Assembly: GCF_034424525.1 (NCBI RefSeq)
Contig: NZ_CP139979.1
Span: 2,127,501-2,191,500 of the forward strand
DNA from: Sphingobium yanoikuyae
GTDB taxonomy: Bacteria; Pseudomonadota; Alphaproteobacteria; Sphingomonadales; Sphingomonadaceae
Length of the DNA stretch: 64,000 nt
Direction: 5' to 3'
Shown here: one piece after another, positions 55,546 through 64,000 of the stretch
How the letters are laid out: every line of letters begins with the position of its first letter
Position numbering within the stretch: the first letter of the stretch is position 1
The notes under the pieces: generated by a model
The model's input: only the letters and a program-made list of their open reading frames with translations
Told to the model about the DNA's origin: nothing
The model's database searches: none
Program-made: the position numbers and the translations under genes

Positions 55546-56559
55546 TCACTCCGCCGCCTCCAGTTCGACCTTCACTTCGGCCTGCATCGGCACGACGCCC
55601 AGCTTGGCGAACAGCGCCGCGTCGGCATTGTCGCCGGCGTTCGCCGTGGTCAGCAGCTTGTCGCCGGTGAAGATGCTGTTCGCGCCGGCCATGAAGCAGA
55701 GCGCCTGGCAGCTATCCGACATGCTCTCGCGGCCCGCGGACAGGCGCACCATCGATTCCGGCATCACGATCCGCGCGACCGCGACCGTGCGCACGAACTC
55801 GATCTCGTCAATCTTGGCGAGCGGGGTGTCGGCCAGCATATTGCCCAGCACCGTGCCCTTGACCGGGACCAGCGCGTTGATGGGCACGCTCTGCGGATGG
55901 ACCGGCAGCACGGCCAGCGCGTGCAGGAAGCCGACGCGATCCTCGCGCGCCTCGCCCATGCCGACGATGCCGCCCGAGCAGACGTTGATGCCCGAATTGC
56001 GGACATTTTCCAGCGTCACCAGACGATCGTCAAAGGTCCGCGTCGTGATGACCTTCTCATAATGTTCGGGCGAGGTGTCGATATTATGATTGTAATAATC
56101 AAGGCCGGCTTCCGCGAGCATGTCGGCCTGGCTTTCGCTCAACATCCCCAGCGTCATGCAGGTTTCCATGCCCATCTGGCGCACGCCCTTCACCATCTCG
56201 ACAATGGCGGGCATGTCGCGATCCTTGGGGTTGCGCCAGGCCGCGCCCATGCAGAAGCGCGAGCTGCCCGCGTCCTTCGCCTGCGCCGCCGCCTGCATCA
56301 CCGCCTGCACGCTCATCAGCTTCTCGGCCTTCAGGCCGCTTTCCGCCGAGGCCGACTGATTGCAGTAACCGCAATCCTCCGGGCAGCCGCCGGTCTTGAT
56401 CGACAACAGGGTCGACAGCTGCACCTCGTTGCGCGGGAAGTTGGCGCGGTGGATCGACTGCGCTTCGAACATCAGGTCGCCAAAGGGCAGGTCGAACAGC
56501 GCGGCGATTTCCTCGCGCGTCCAGTCGTTGCGGGCGGTCAGGGTGCAGGGGGTATTCAT
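55546..56559 (-). CDS. bioB: Biotin synthase
   Basis: Radical-SAM enzyme of 337 residues inserting sulfur into dethiobiotin. The radical-SAM cysteines are in [13 protein letters not shown] (CxxxCxxC). Also present are the [23 protein letters not shown] and [10 protein letters not shown] blocks and the conserved Arg/Asn/Cys around the [2Fe-2S] cluster ([11 protein letters not shown]). The stop of the mutase gene (TAA) directly precedes this ATG, so the two are translationally coupled. Having bioB inside the propionyl-CoA operon supplies the cofactor of the carboxylase made from it. The other bio genes are not in this window. Confidence 0.96.
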   Translation of the reverse strand: MNTPCTLTARNDWTREEIAALFDLPFGDLMFEAQSIHRANFPRNEVQLSTLLSIKTGGCPEDCGYCNQSASAESGLKAEKLMSVQAVMQAAAQAKDAGSSRFCMGAAWRNPKDRDMPAIVEMVKGVRQMGMETCMTLGMLSESQADMLAEAGLDYYNHNIDTSPEHYEKVITTRTFDDRLVTLENVRNSGINVCSGGIVGMGEAREDRVGFLHALAVLPVHPQSVPINALVPVKGTVLGNMLADTPLAKIDEIEFVRTVAVARIVMPESMVRLSAGRESMSDSCQALCFMAGANSIFTGDKLLTTANAGDNADAALFAKLGVVPMQAEVKVELEAAE

Positions 56560-58713
56560 TTACGCAGCTTCCTCTAGCCCCGCCGGGGGCATGTTGTGGC
56601 CGAGCAGGCGCAGCACATCGGCGGCGCACTCCACGACATTGGAACCCGGCCCATAAATGCCCTGAACCCCTGCGTCACGAAGATAGTCATAATCCTGCGG
56701 CGGGATGACCCCGCCCGCGATCACCTTGATGTCGCTGCGTCCCTTTTCGCGCAGCCGGTTGATCAGTTCCGGGATCAACGTCTTGTGCCCGGCGGCCAGA
56801 GAAGACGCGCCGACCACATCGACGCCGCTGTCGAGCGCCAGCACCACCGTTTCCTCCGGCGTCTGAAACAGCGGCCCGGACACGACATCGAAGCCCATGT
56901 CGCCGAACGCCGACGCGATGATGTTGGCGCCCCGGTCGTGCCCATCCTGCCCCATCTTGGCGACGAGGAGTTTGGGCTTGCGGCCGAGGCGCCGTTCGAC
57001 GGCCTGCACCCCGTCGAGAACCTGTTTCCAGCGGCTGTCATCCTTGTAGGGCGCGCCATAGACGCCCTTCACCGGCGTCGGCTGCGTGCCATAGCGGTTG
57101 AAACTATCCTCCATGGCGGCGGAGATTTCACCCAGCGTGGCGCGCGCGCGGGCGCACTCGACGGCGTGGGCGAGGAGGTTCGTCTCGATCGACTGCGGCG
57201 CAGCGGCGGCATCGCGCAGCGATTGCAGCGCAGCCTGGCAGGCATCCTCGTCGCGCTCGGCCTTCACCCGGTTGATGCGGGCGATCTGCGCCTCGCGGAC
57301 CTTGGTGTTGTCGACTTCCAGCGTTTCGAGCAGATCCTCGTTGGCGAGGCGATATTTGTTGACGCCGACGATGACATCCTCGCCCCGGTCGACGCGGGCC
57401 TGACGGGCGGCCGCCGCGGTTTCGATCATCGCCTTGGGCCAGCCCGCGCCCACGGCCTTGGCCATGCCGCCTTCGGCCTCGACGCGGTCGATAATCTCCT
57501 GCGCGGCGTCGACCAATTGCTGGGTCAGCGCCTCGATATAATAGCTGCCGCCCAGCGGATCGACGACATTGCACATGCCGGTCTCTTCCTGGATGACGAT
57601 CTGCGTGTTGCGCGCGATGCGGGCGGAAAAGTCGGTCGGCAGCGCGATCGCCTCGTCCAGCGCATTGGTGTGGAGCGACTGGGTGCCGCCCAGCATCGCC
57701 GCCATCGCCTCGATCGTGGTGCGCATGACGTTGTTGTACGGGTCCTGCTCGGTCAGCGAGACGCCCGACGTCTGGCAATGGGTGCGCAGCATCTTGCTGC
57801 GCTCGTCCTGCGCGCCGAGCTTGGTCATGACGCGATGCCACAACACGCGGGCGGCGCGCAGCTTGGCGATCTCCATGAAGAAGTTCATGCCGATGGCGAA
57901 GAAGAAGCTCAGCCGCCCGGCGAACTTGTCGATGTCGAGGCCGCTCGCCACGCCATAGCGCACATATTCCGCGCCGTCGGCGATGGTGAAGGCCAGTTCC
58001 TGCACCTGCGTCGCGCCGGCTTCCTGCATATGATAGCCGGAAATGGAGATGCTGTTGAACTTGGGCATCTCGCGCGACGTATAGCCGAAAATGTCGCTGA
58101 TGATCCGCATCGAGGGTTCGGGCGGGTAGATATAGGTGTTGCGGACCATGAACTCCTTGAGGATGTCGTTCTGGATGGTCCCGTCGAGCAATTTGCGCTC
58201 GACCCCCTGTTCCTCGCCCGCGACGATGAAGAAGGCCAGGATCGGGATCACCGCGCCGTTCATGGTCATCGACACGCTCATCTTGTCGAGCGGAATGCCG
58301 TCGAACAGGATCTTCATGTCCTCGATCGTGTCGATCGCCACGCCGGCCTTGCCGACATCGCCGACGACGCGGGGATGATCGCTGTCATAGCCGCGATGGG
58401 TGGCCAGGTCGAAGGCGACGGAGAGGCCCTTCTGCCCGGCGGCGAGGTTGCGGCGATAGAAGGCGTTGGATTCCTCGGCGGTCGAGAAGCCTGCATATTG
58501 GCGGATGGTCCAGGGACGGCCCGCATACATGGAGGCGCGCACGCCGCGGGTGAAGGGGGCGAAGCCCGGCAGGCCCGGATCGACGGTCACATCCTCGGCG
58601 GTGTAGAGCGGCTTCACCACGATACCCTCCGGGGTATCCCAGTTCAGATCCTTGCCCTTCACTTCCTTGGCGGCAGCGGCGGCCCACTGGTCCAATGTCG
58701 GCTTCTCGGTCAT
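56560..58713 (-). CDS. Methylmalonyl-CoA mutase (single-subunit type)
   Basis: Adenosylcobalamin enzyme of 717 residues converting (R)-methylmalonyl-CoA to succinyl-CoA. The substrate barrel has the [17 protein letters not shown] and [18 protein letters not shown] blocks. The B12-binding domain at the C-terminus has the cobalt-ligand motif GQDGHDRG, then SSLAAGHK and GVIPPQDYD. The length and fused B12 domain match the ScpA/MutB homodimeric type; no separate MutA small subunit is visible. ATG 58713 is the start; the frame to 58770 passes into the repeat. It sits between epimerase and bioB in the propionyl-CoA pathway operon. Confidence 0.96.
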   Translation of the reverse strand: MTEKPTLDQWAAAAAKEVKGKDLNWDTPEGIVVKPLYTAEDVTVDPGLPGFAPFTRGVRASMYAGRPWTIRQYAGFSTAEESNAFYRRNLAAGQKGLSVAFDLATHRGYDSDHPRVVGDVGKAGVAIDTIEDMKILFDGIPLDKMSVSMTMNGAVIPILAFFIVAGEEQGVERKLLDGTIQNDILKEFMVRNTYIYPPEPSMRIISDIFGYTSREMPKFNSISISGYHMQEAGATQVQELAFTIADGAEYVRYGVASGLDIDKFAGRLSFFFAIGMNFFMEIAKLRAARVLWHRVMTKLGAQDERSKMLRTHCQTSGVSLTEQDPYNNVMRTTIEAMAAMLGGTQSLHTNALDEAIALPTDFSARIARNTQIVIQEETGMCNVVDPLGGSYYIEALTQQLVDAAQEIIDRVEAEGGMAKAVGAGWPKAMIETAAAARQARVDRGEDVIVGVNKYRLANEDLLETLEVDNTKVREAQIARINRVKAERDEDACQAALQSLRDAAAAPQSIETNLLAHAVECARARATLGEISAAMEDSFNRYGTQPTPVKGVYGAPYKDDSRWKQVLDGVQAVERRLGRKPKLLVAKMGQDGHDRGANIIASAFGDMGFDVVSGPLFQTPEETVVLALDSGVDVVGASSLAAGHKTLIPELINRLREKGRSDIKVIAGGVIPPQDYDYLRDAGVQGIYGPGSNVVECAADVLRLLGHNMPPAGLEEAA

Positions 58714-58731
58714 CCTAGTCCCTACCTTATT

Positions 58732-58874
58732 CCTCTCCCGCAGGCGGGAGAGGATACGCAGGCTTGCCAACTTGTTGGCTAGCCGAAGTTGGAGTGGGCT
58801 GTCCCGTGCCCACCCCGCTGCGACTAGGCGGCAAAGCCGCCAAGTCTCGCTGCCCCTCCCGCAAGCGGGAGGGG
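58732..58874. repeat. Composite palindromic repeat between epimerase and mutase genes (143 bp)
   Basis: Bounded by hairpins CCTCTCCCGC-AG-GCGGGAGAGG (58732-58753) and CCCCTCCCGC-AA-GCGGGAGGGG (58853-58874); the inner GGCGGC/GCCGCC also pairs. It fills the gap between the epimerase stop and the mutase start, and so lies in the 5' region of the mutase mRNA. Confidence 0.75.
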
Positions 58875-58879
58875 TGATA

Positions 58880-59320
58880 TCAATGCGCGCCGTCCTTCGG
58901 CGTCTCCATGATCTCGGTCAGCACCCCGTTCATGTCCTTGGGGTGGACGAAGAAGATCGGCGTGCCATGGGCGCCGATGCGGGGTTCGCCCAGCACCTTC
59001 TTGCCCAGCCCCTCGAACCAGGCCTTGGCTTCCATGATGTCGGGCACTTCATAGCACATATGATGCTGCCCGCCGGCCGGGTTCTTGGCGATGAAGCCGT
59101 GGATCGGGCTGTTCTCGCCCAGCGGCTCGATCAGCTCGATCTGCGTGCCCGCCGTGCCGCCTTCGCCAGGCGTATCCACGAAGCACACCTTCACCCCCTG
59201 CGCCGGCAGGTCGAACGGTTCATGCGTCAGCGTCGCGCCCATGATATCGCGATAATAAGCGAGCGAAGCCTCCAGCGAAGGCGTCGCTATGCCGATATGG
59301 TTGAGACGGCCGAGTTTCAC
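58880..59320 (-). CDS. mce: Methylmalonyl-CoA epimerase
   Basis: Vicinal-oxygen-chelate fold enzyme of 146 residues interconverting the methylmalonyl-CoA epimers between carboxylase and mutase. The metal-binding residues are seen in [10 protein letters not shown] (His), IELIEPL (Glu), HHMCYEV (His) and VLTEIME (Glu). It is complete. It lies in the operon between the GIY-YIG element and the mutase, in pathway order. Confidence 0.93.
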   Translation of the reverse strand: MKLGRLNHIGIATPSLEASLAYYRDIMGATLTHEPFDLPAQGVKVCFVDTPGEGGTAGTQIELIEPLGENSPIHGFIAKNPAGGQHHMCYEVPDIMEAKAWFEGLGKKVLGEPRIGAHGTPIFFVHPKDMNGVLTEIMETPKDGAH

Positions 59321-59330
59321 ATCCTATCCT

Positions 59331-59759
59331 TCGTCATTGCGAGCGAAGCGAAGCAATCCATGCGACGTTTCACCCTTGAGCGATGCCCTGATACAAACCC
59401 TGCCAATCGGGATTGAACCCGGTAATCAATGCTAGCTTCTTCGCCCGCGAGCCTGACTTGATCTGCTTCTCGCGGGCGATGGCTACCTCCATCGTTTCCG
59501 CCATTTCGTACCAGACCAGCATCTTGCAGCCGTACCGTTGCGTGAACCCGACGGCGATACCCTCCCGATGCTGCCACACACGCTGCGGCAGGTTTGAGGT
59601 GACACCGGTATAGAGCGTCCCGTTCCGTCCGCTCGCCATGATGTAGACCGCCGGTCGCATCACCTTCCTTCCATACCCCCGTCATTGCGAGGAGCCGCAG
59701 GCGACGCGGCAATCCATACGGCGCGCCAGTGGATTGCTTCGCTGCGCTCGCAATGACGA
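59331..59759. mobile_element. Putative mini-element: GIY-YIG gene between 30-bp inverted repeats
   Basis: Left end 59331-59360 (TCGTCATTGCGAGCGAAGCG..) and right end 59730-59759 are inverted copies identical at 29 of 30 positions. The only gene inside is the GIY-YIG protein at 59370-59660. A third, direct-orientation copy of the repeat (59681-59716; GTCATTGCGAGGAGCCGCAG) lies between the gene and the right end and can pair with it. No transposase is present and no target-site duplication was identified. The repeat is a known genome-dispersed type (CGTCATTGCGAG...CAATCC); calling the unit mobile is inference. Confidence 0.55.
59370..59660 (-). CDS. GIY-YIG domain nuclease-like protein (YhbQ/UPF0213 type)
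   Basis: A 96-residue single-domain protein. The GIY-YIG core reads VYIMASGRNGTLYTGVTSNL, followed by RVWQHREG (catalytic Arg, helix) and EVAIAREKQIK with the metal-binding Glu, then a C-terminal NPDWQGLY motif. These match the stand-alone GIY-YIG proteins common in sphingomonads. Nuclease activity is likely from the domain, but the target is unknown. ATG 59660 (a GTG precedes it). It interrupts the epimerase-pccB series and is flanked by inverted repeats of the same family on both sides, suggesting it moved in with them. Confidence 0.9.
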   Translation of the reverse strand: MRPAVYIMASGRNGTLYTGVTSNLPQRVWQHREGIAVGFTQRYGCKMLVWYEMAETMEVAIAREKQIKSGSRAKKLALITGFNPDWQGLYQGIAQG

Positions 59760-59784
59760 ATGTGGAAGGCGCGGACATCATCTA

Positions 59785-61317
59785 TCACAGCGGAATATTA
59801 TCGTGCTTCTTCCAGGGGTTCTCCAGCGCCTTGTTCCTGAGCTTGCGCAGGCCCAGCGCGATCCGCTTGCGAGTCGAGTGCGGCTGGATCACCTCGTCGA
59901 TGAAGCCCTTGCTCGCTGCCACGAAGGGGTTGGCGAAGCGGTCTTCATATTCCTTGGTCTTTTCCGCGATCTCTTCGGGCGTCTTGCCGCGGAAGATGAT
60001 CTCGACCGCGCCCTTGGCGCCCATCACCGCGATTTCGGCGGTCGGCCAGGCATAGTTCAGATCGCCGCGCAGATGCTTGGAGGACATGACATCATAGGCG
60101 CCGCCATAGGCCTTGCGGGTGATGACGGTGATCTTCGGCACGGTCGCCTCGGCATAGGCGAACAGCAGTTTCGCGCCATGCTTGATGATGCCCGAATGTT
60201 CCTGCGCGGTGCCCGGCAGGAAGCCCGGCACGTCGACGAAGGTGACGATCGGGATTTCGAACGCATCGCAGAAGCGCACGAAGCGGCCGGCCTTCTTGGA
60301 CGAGTTGATGTCGAGCACGCCGGCCAGCACCATCGGCTGGTTGGCGATGATGCCCACCGTCTTGCCCTCGATCCGGCCGAAACCGCACAGGATATTGCCC
60401 GCATGGGCCGGCTGCACTTCAAAGAAGTCGCCCTCGTCCACCACCTTGCGGATCAGCTCGTGCATGTCATAGGGCTGGTTGGCATTGGCCGGGATCAGCG
60501 TGTCGAGGCTGTCCTCCAGCCGGTCCCACGGGTCGGCGCTCGGCCGCTCGGGCACTGGTTCCTTGTTGGACGCGGGCAGGAAGTCGACGAAATCGCGCAC
60601 CGCCAGCAGCGCCTCGATATCGTTCTCGAACGCCACGTCCGCCACGCCCGACTTGGTCGTGTGGGTGATCGCGCCGCCCAGTTCCTCCTGCGTCACCACC
60701 TCGTTGGTCACCGTCTTGACCACGTCAGGCCCGGTCACGAACATGAAGCTGCTGTCCTTCACCATGAAGATGAAGTCGGTCATCGCCGGCGAATAGACCG
60801 CGCCGCCCGCGCACGGCCCCATGATGACGCTGATCTGCGGCACCACGCCCGACGCCAGCACATTGCGCTGGAAAATCTCCGCATAGCCGGCGAGCGAGGC
60901 CACGCCTTCCTGGATGCGCGCGCCGCCGCTGTCGTTGAGGCCGATCACCGGCGCCCCGACCTTCATCGCGATGTCCATGATCTTGCAGATCTTCATCGCG
61001 TGCCGTTCCGACACCGCACCGCCATAGACGGTGAAATCCTGGCTGAAGACATAGACGAGGCGGCCGTTGATCGTGCCCGATCCGGTGACCACGCCGTCGC
61101 CCGGAATATGCTGTTCGTCCATGCCGAAATCGATGCAGTTATGCTCTACATACATGTCCAGCTCTTCAAAGCTGTCCTCGTCCAGCAGCACTTCGATCCG
61201 CTCCCGCGCGGTCAGCTTGCCCTTGCCATGCTGCGCGTCAATGCGGCGCTGGCCGCCGCCCATGCGGGCGCCCTCGCGCTTGGCTTCCAGCTGTTCGATG
61301 ATGGCGAGCTTCGACAT
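59785..61317 (-). CDS. pccB: Propionyl-CoA carboxylase beta subunit (carboxyltransferase)
   Basis: A 510-residue carboxyltransferase. It has the crotonase-like blocks [56 protein letters not shown] and [24 protein letters not shown], and the C-terminal [14 protein letters not shown]. It transfers the carboxyl group from biotin on PccA to propionyl-CoA. It is the first gene of the minus-strand pathway operon. The 140-bp divergent region to the regulator gene carries the GCAAA/TTTGC operator array. Confidence 0.95.
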   Translation of the reverse strand: MSKLAIIEQLEAKREGARMGGGQRRIDAQHGKGKLTARERIEVLLDEDSFEELDMYVEHNCIDFGMDEQHIPGDGVVTGSGTINGRLVYVFSQDFTVYGGAVSERHAMKICKIMDIAMKVGAPVIGLNDSGGARIQEGVASLAGYAEIFQRNVLASGVVPQISVIMGPCAGGAVYSPAMTDFIFMVKDSSFMFVTGPDVVKTVTNEVVTQEELGGAITHTTKSGVADVAFENDIEALLAVRDFVDFLPASNKEPVPERPSADPWDRLEDSLDTLIPANANQPYDMHELIRKVVDEGDFFEVQPAHAGNILCGFGRIEGKTVGIIANQPMVLAGVLDINSSKKAGRFVRFCDAFEIPIVTFVDVPGFLPGTAQEHSGIIKHGAKLLFAYAEATVPKITVITRKAYGGAYDVMSSKHLRGDLNYAWPTAEIAVMGAKGAVEIIFRGKTPEEIAEKTKEYEDRFANPFVAASKGFIDEVIQPHSTRKRIALGLRKLRNKALENPWKKHDNIPL

Positions 61318-61398
61318 GAAAGGCTTCTCTCCAAATTCGTGGCGTCAATAGCTTGGCCGACGCCGCCTTGCCCTTCCCCTACCCAGCCGCACGCAAAG

Positions 61399-61443
61399 TT
61401 CGCAAATGTAAATTTGCCAATTTGCAAATCGCGACTTCGCAAA
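61399..61443. promoter_or_regulatory. PccR/ScfR-type operator array
   Basis: Within the pccB-regulator gap: TTCGCAAA (61399-61406), TTTGCCAA (61413-61420), TTTGCAAA (61421-61428) and TTCGCAAA (61436-61443). GCAAAT-N4-ATTTGC (61402-61417) forms a dyad and ATTTGCAAAT (61420-61429) is a perfect palindrome. The TTTGCAAA core is the element reported for PccR of Rhodobacter (recalled, not checked). Location suggests control of both genes. Confidence 0.7.
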
Positions 61444-61457
61444 TTAGGGTAAGGATT

Positions 61458-62873
61458 ATGGCACGCGGCAATCGTATATTCGCAGGTCCACGCCTGCGCC
61501 AGCTGCGCCTGGACCATCGCATGGACCAGGCGACGATGGCGCAGGCACTGGGCATATCCGTATCCTATCTTTCGCAGATGGAAAATGACGATCGCCCGCT
61601 GACCGCCAAGGTCAAGGCCGCGCTCGCCAATGCCTTTCCCACCGACTGGGCCAGTTTCGACAGCCGTGAGGATGAGCAATTGCTGGGCGCCTTCGCCTTC
61701 GCCCTGTCCCATCCCGAACTGCCCGGCCCGGCGCTGGAACCGGAACGGATCGAGAAGCTGCATCTGCAATTTCCCGAGTTCGCGGCCCGCTATGTCGATC
61801 TCTACAACGCCCATATGCGCGCCAATGAGCGGATCAACATGATCGAGGAGGCGATCGCCAACGATCATGAGGTGCAGGCCCGCCTGCCATGGGAGGCGGC
61901 GCGCGACTGGTTTCATGAGGCGGGCAATTATGTCCATAGCCTCGACTGCCTGGCCGAGGAGATGGCCGAAAGCTTTGCCCAGGGCCAGGTGCTGGACGAA
62001 GGGATGCTGGTCGAGGCGCTGGCCCGCCGCCACGGCATCGAGACGCTGATCGCCGAGACGCCCGACAGCGCGCTGCGCGCCTATCGCGCCGCCGACCGGC
62101 AATTGTTCATCAACGCCGCCCTGCCGACCGAAAGCCGCAAGTTCATGCTGGCACACCAGCTGATGATGCTGGAGGGACAGGCGGTGATCGCCGATGTGGT
62201 GCGCAAGGCCGGCCTGCCGGTCACCGGCGCCGACCGGCTGCTCGCGATCGGCCTTGGCAATTATGCCGCCGGCGCGCTGCTGATGCCCTATGCCCCCTTC
62301 CGCGAGGCGGCGCGGACGATGCGCCATGATATCGACCGGCTGGCCCGCACCTTCGGCGTCAGTTTCGAACAGGCCTGCCATCGCCTGTCCACGCTGCAAC
62401 GGCCGGGCCTGCGCGGCATCCCCTTCTTCTTCTGCCGGGTCGACATGGCCGGCAACATCACCAAGCGCCACAGCGCCACCCGCCTGCAATTCGCCCGCTT
62501 CGGCGGCGCCTGCCCGCTGTGGAACGTGCATGAGGCCGTCGCCGTGCCCGACCGCATCAATGTGCAGCTTGGCGAGACTCCCGACGGCGTGCGTTATGTC
62601 TCGATGGCCAAGGGGCTGGTGAAGCCGTCCGGCAGCTACAAACGCACCCCGCGCCGCTTTGCCGTGGTGCTGGGCTGCGAAGTCGCCCATGCGGCCAATT
62701 TCGTCTATGCCGACGGCCTGCATCTGAACGAGGAAGGCGCCGCGACGCCGATCGGCATCACCTGCCGCCTCTGCTCGCGCCAGAGCTGCGACCAGCGCGC
62801 CTTCCCACCCGCCGACCGCCCGATCCATGTCGATCCCGACAATCGCCAGATCGTGCCCTACTGGATCGGCTGA
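61458..62873 (+). CDS. Short-chain fatty acyl-CoA regulator (PccR/ScfR type)
   Basis: A 471-residue XRE-type regulator. The N-terminal helix-turn-helix is LRQLRLDHRMDQATMAQALGISVSYLSQMEND (residues about 12-43), with a long middle region of the IrrE/DUF955-like kind (HQLMMLEGQ) and the C-terminal ScfR domain with the Cys motif CRLCSRQSC. Such proteins sense propionyl-CoA or related acyl-CoA and control carboxylase genes. The divergent position to pccB and the operator array between them match that role. ATG 61458 has TAAGGA upstream; the open frame to 61353 runs through the operators. It is followed by an AT-rich region of 245 bp. Confidence 0.9.
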   Translation: MARGNRIFAGPRLRQLRLDHRMDQATMAQALGISVSYLSQMENDDRPLTAKVKAALANAFPTDWASFDSREDEQLLGAFAFALSHPELPGPALEPERIEKLHLQFPEFAARYVDLYNAHMRANERINMIEEAIANDHEVQARLPWEAARDWFHEAGNYVHSLDCLAEEMAESFAQGQVLDEGMLVEALARRHGIETLIAETPDSALRAYRAADRQLFINAALPTESRKFMLAHQLMMLEGQAVIADVVRKAGLPVTGADRLLAIGLGNYAAGALLMPYAPFREAARTMRHDIDRLARTFGVSFEQACHRLSTLQRPGLRGIPFFFCRVDMAGNITKRHSATRLQFARFGGACPLWNVHEAVAVPDRINVQLGETPDGVRYVSMAKGLVKPSGSYKRTPRRFAVVLGCEVAHAANFVYADGLHLNEEGAATPIGITCRLCSRQSCDQRAFPPADRPIHVDPDNRQIVPYWIG

Positions 62874-63118
62874 CATGAAGTAATAATTACACGAAAATCC
62901 GAAATAAAATCCGACATTACTTTTACATTTCAATACTCATCTTCAACCATGAAGATCGTGCAGCATATTGAAATATAATTCACTTATATGTCGTGTCACT
63001 TTTAACAAAATTGTCATAGCGAAATCCCAGTTGCAGGGCGGGACTGTCACGGACAGCTCGGTGCCAGAACAGATAATCGGCACCCTTGTCGCACATGGTA
63101 AAAAGGGATTTCGGGTCA
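62874..63118. other. AT-rich leader region before TonB receptor
   Basis: 245 bp between the ScfR gene and the last receptor gene, much more AT-rich than its surroundings in the first 130 bases. No gene, clear terminator or convincing operator was found. TGTCAC (62996-63001) and TGTCAT (63014-63019) are not spaced like a Pho box. It must contain the promoter of the receptor gene. Confidence 0.5.
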
Positions 63119-64000
63119 ATGAAACAGCTATTGATGTGCAGCGCCGCGCTGGTCGTGGCCGCTGCGCCGACGATCGCGCTTGCGCAATCGACCGGCTCGC
63201 AGGATTTCGAGGACAGCATCATCGTCACCGGCGCGCAGGGCGACCAGAGCGTCGGCGGCGTCAAGATTCCCGAAACGCCCAAGGCCAAGGTCACGCTGGA
63301 CCAGGAGATCATCGCCCGCCAGCGCCCCGGCCAGGCGATCAACGAAACGCTGAACCTGGTGCCCGGCGTCAGCTTCTCCAACCAGGACCCGTGGGGATCG
63401 CTGGGCGGCAGCTTCACAGTGCGCGGCTTCAGTTCCGACCGCGTGTCGCAGACGATCGACGGCATTCCGCTCAATGACTCGGGCAATTACGCGCTCTACA
63501 CCAACCAGCAGCTCGACCCGGAAATCATCGAGGCGGCGACCGTCAGCCTGGGTTCGACCGATGTCGACAGCCCGACCGCCTCGGCCGCCGGCGGCACGAT
63601 CAACATCCGCTCGCTGATGCCATCGGACGAGATGGGCGCGATGATCAGCGCCAGCTATGGCAATATCGTCGCCCGCGGCAATGACGATGATCGCGCCTAT
63701 CACCGCATCTTCGGCATGGTCCAGACCGGCGTCTTCACGCCCTTCGGCACCAAGGCCTGGTTCGCCGCCTCGCGCGCGACCAACAAGTCGACCTACACCA
63801 ATTATGGCGGCGTCGATAAGCAGCAATATAATGGCAAGATCTACCAGCCGATCGGCAGCAATGGCGACTTCATCGCGCTGGCCGGCCATTACAACCAGAA
63901 CCGCAACACCTTCAACGGTTCGACCTATACCACCGCGACCTTCCCCGGCACGACCGACGGCCGCTTCTACGACACCGCGACCTGCACCGTGGACACGCCG
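63119..64000 (+). CDS. TonB-dependent receptor, N-terminal part (cut by window edge)
   Basis: The first 294 residues of an outer-membrane receptor whose frame is open to the right edge. The signal peptide ends near residue 22 (TIALA). A DSIIVTGAQG TonB-box-like segment precedes the plug: INETLNLVPGVSFSNQDPWG, FTVRGFSSDRVSQTIDGIP and VSLGSTDVDSPTASAAGG. The barrel begins around residue 180. SFTVRGFSSDR resembles receptors of the TonB-dependent carbohydrate/vitamin class rather than siderophore ones. The missing C-terminus prevents a substrate call. ATG 63119 is preceded by AAGGGA about 10 bases upstream. Confidence 0.92.
   Translation, partial: MKQLLMCSAALVVAAAPTIALAQSTGSQDFEDSIIVTGAQGDQSVGGVKIPETPKAKVTLDQEIIARQRPGQAINETLNLVPGVSFSNQDPWGSLGGSFTVRGFSSDRVSQTIDGIPLNDSGNYALYTNQQLDPEIIEAATVSLGSTDVDSPTASAAGGTINIRSLMPSDEMGAMISASYGNIVARGNDDDRAYHRIFGMVQTGVFTPFGTKAWFAASRATNKSTYTNYGGVDKQQYNGKIYQPIGSNGDFIALAGHYNQNRNTFNGSTYTTATFPGTTDGRFYDTATCTVDTP

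Noticed and set aside
56596..58782. 728-codon + strand frame opposite methylmalonyl-CoA mutase
   Set aside because: The minus strand encodes the full B12 enzyme; the + frame is compositional.
62993..63019. Pho box before the last TonB receptor (TGTCAC...TGTCAT)
   Set aside because: The two halves are 18 bases apart start to start instead of 11, so PhoB binding is not supported.

Overview
The window is chromosomal DNA from an aerobic alphaproteobacterium, most probably a sphingomonad (Sphingobium, Sphingomonas or Novosphingobium). The evidence is high GC, four TonB-dependent receptors (one cut by the right edge), several secreted peptidases, a PccR-type regulator beside propionyl-CoA carboxylase, a DgoK sugar-acid cluster and a short entericidin lipoprotein. 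No phage, integrase, transposase, CRISPR array or rRNA operon is visible. The assignment to a genus is inference.

Layout. 1-10.4 kb is mostly housekeeping: a yqgE fragment, a Prx5-type peroxiredoxin, AMP nucleosidase, a membrane diguanylate cyclase, an M2 dipeptidyl carboxypeptidase, the asd-DUF2238-hydrolase operon and a dipeptidyl-peptidase IV. 10.4-21.6 kb is a carbohydrate/sugar-acid catabolic locus: TonB receptor, DgoK kinase, MFS permease, secreted beta-propeller protein and secreted esterase in one operon; then an IclR regulator, an enolase-superfamily dehydratase, a DapA-fold aldolase and a divergent SDR dehydrogenase. 21.6-29.7 kb is a C4-dicarboxylate module: mqo, an AlgE-like porin and dctA in one operon, divergent from dctB-dctD. 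29.7-39.6 kb looks like a metal-acquisition region: a ZnuD-like receptor with a Zur-like box, a siderophore-type receptor with an M14 peptidase, and a divergent ABC transporter with two DUF3526-type permeases.

39.7-52.6 kb carries tRNA-Val(CAC), an entericidin with a stress-type promoter, hslVU, an oligopeptidase B, proS, a polyhydroxyalkanoate group (phaR, PhaC-like hydrolase, thiolase), alr and an MHS-family permease. 52.6-62.9 kb is the propionyl-CoA to succinyl-CoA pathway: pccA, bioB, methylmalonyl-CoA mutase, epimerase and pccB on one strand, with a divergent PccR/ScfR regulator and a GCAAA/TTTGC operator array between regulator and pccB. The window ends inside another TonB receptor.

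Palindromic intergenic repeats are concentrated in the right third. The most striking is a 429-bp unit in which a lone GIY-YIG nuclease gene lies between nearly perfect 30-bp inverted repeats. Other notable points are a DctD that lacks the sigma-54 contact loop, an aldolase whose catalytic tyrosine is glutamine, and a repeated TGTTGC element in the promoters of the sugar-acid locus.
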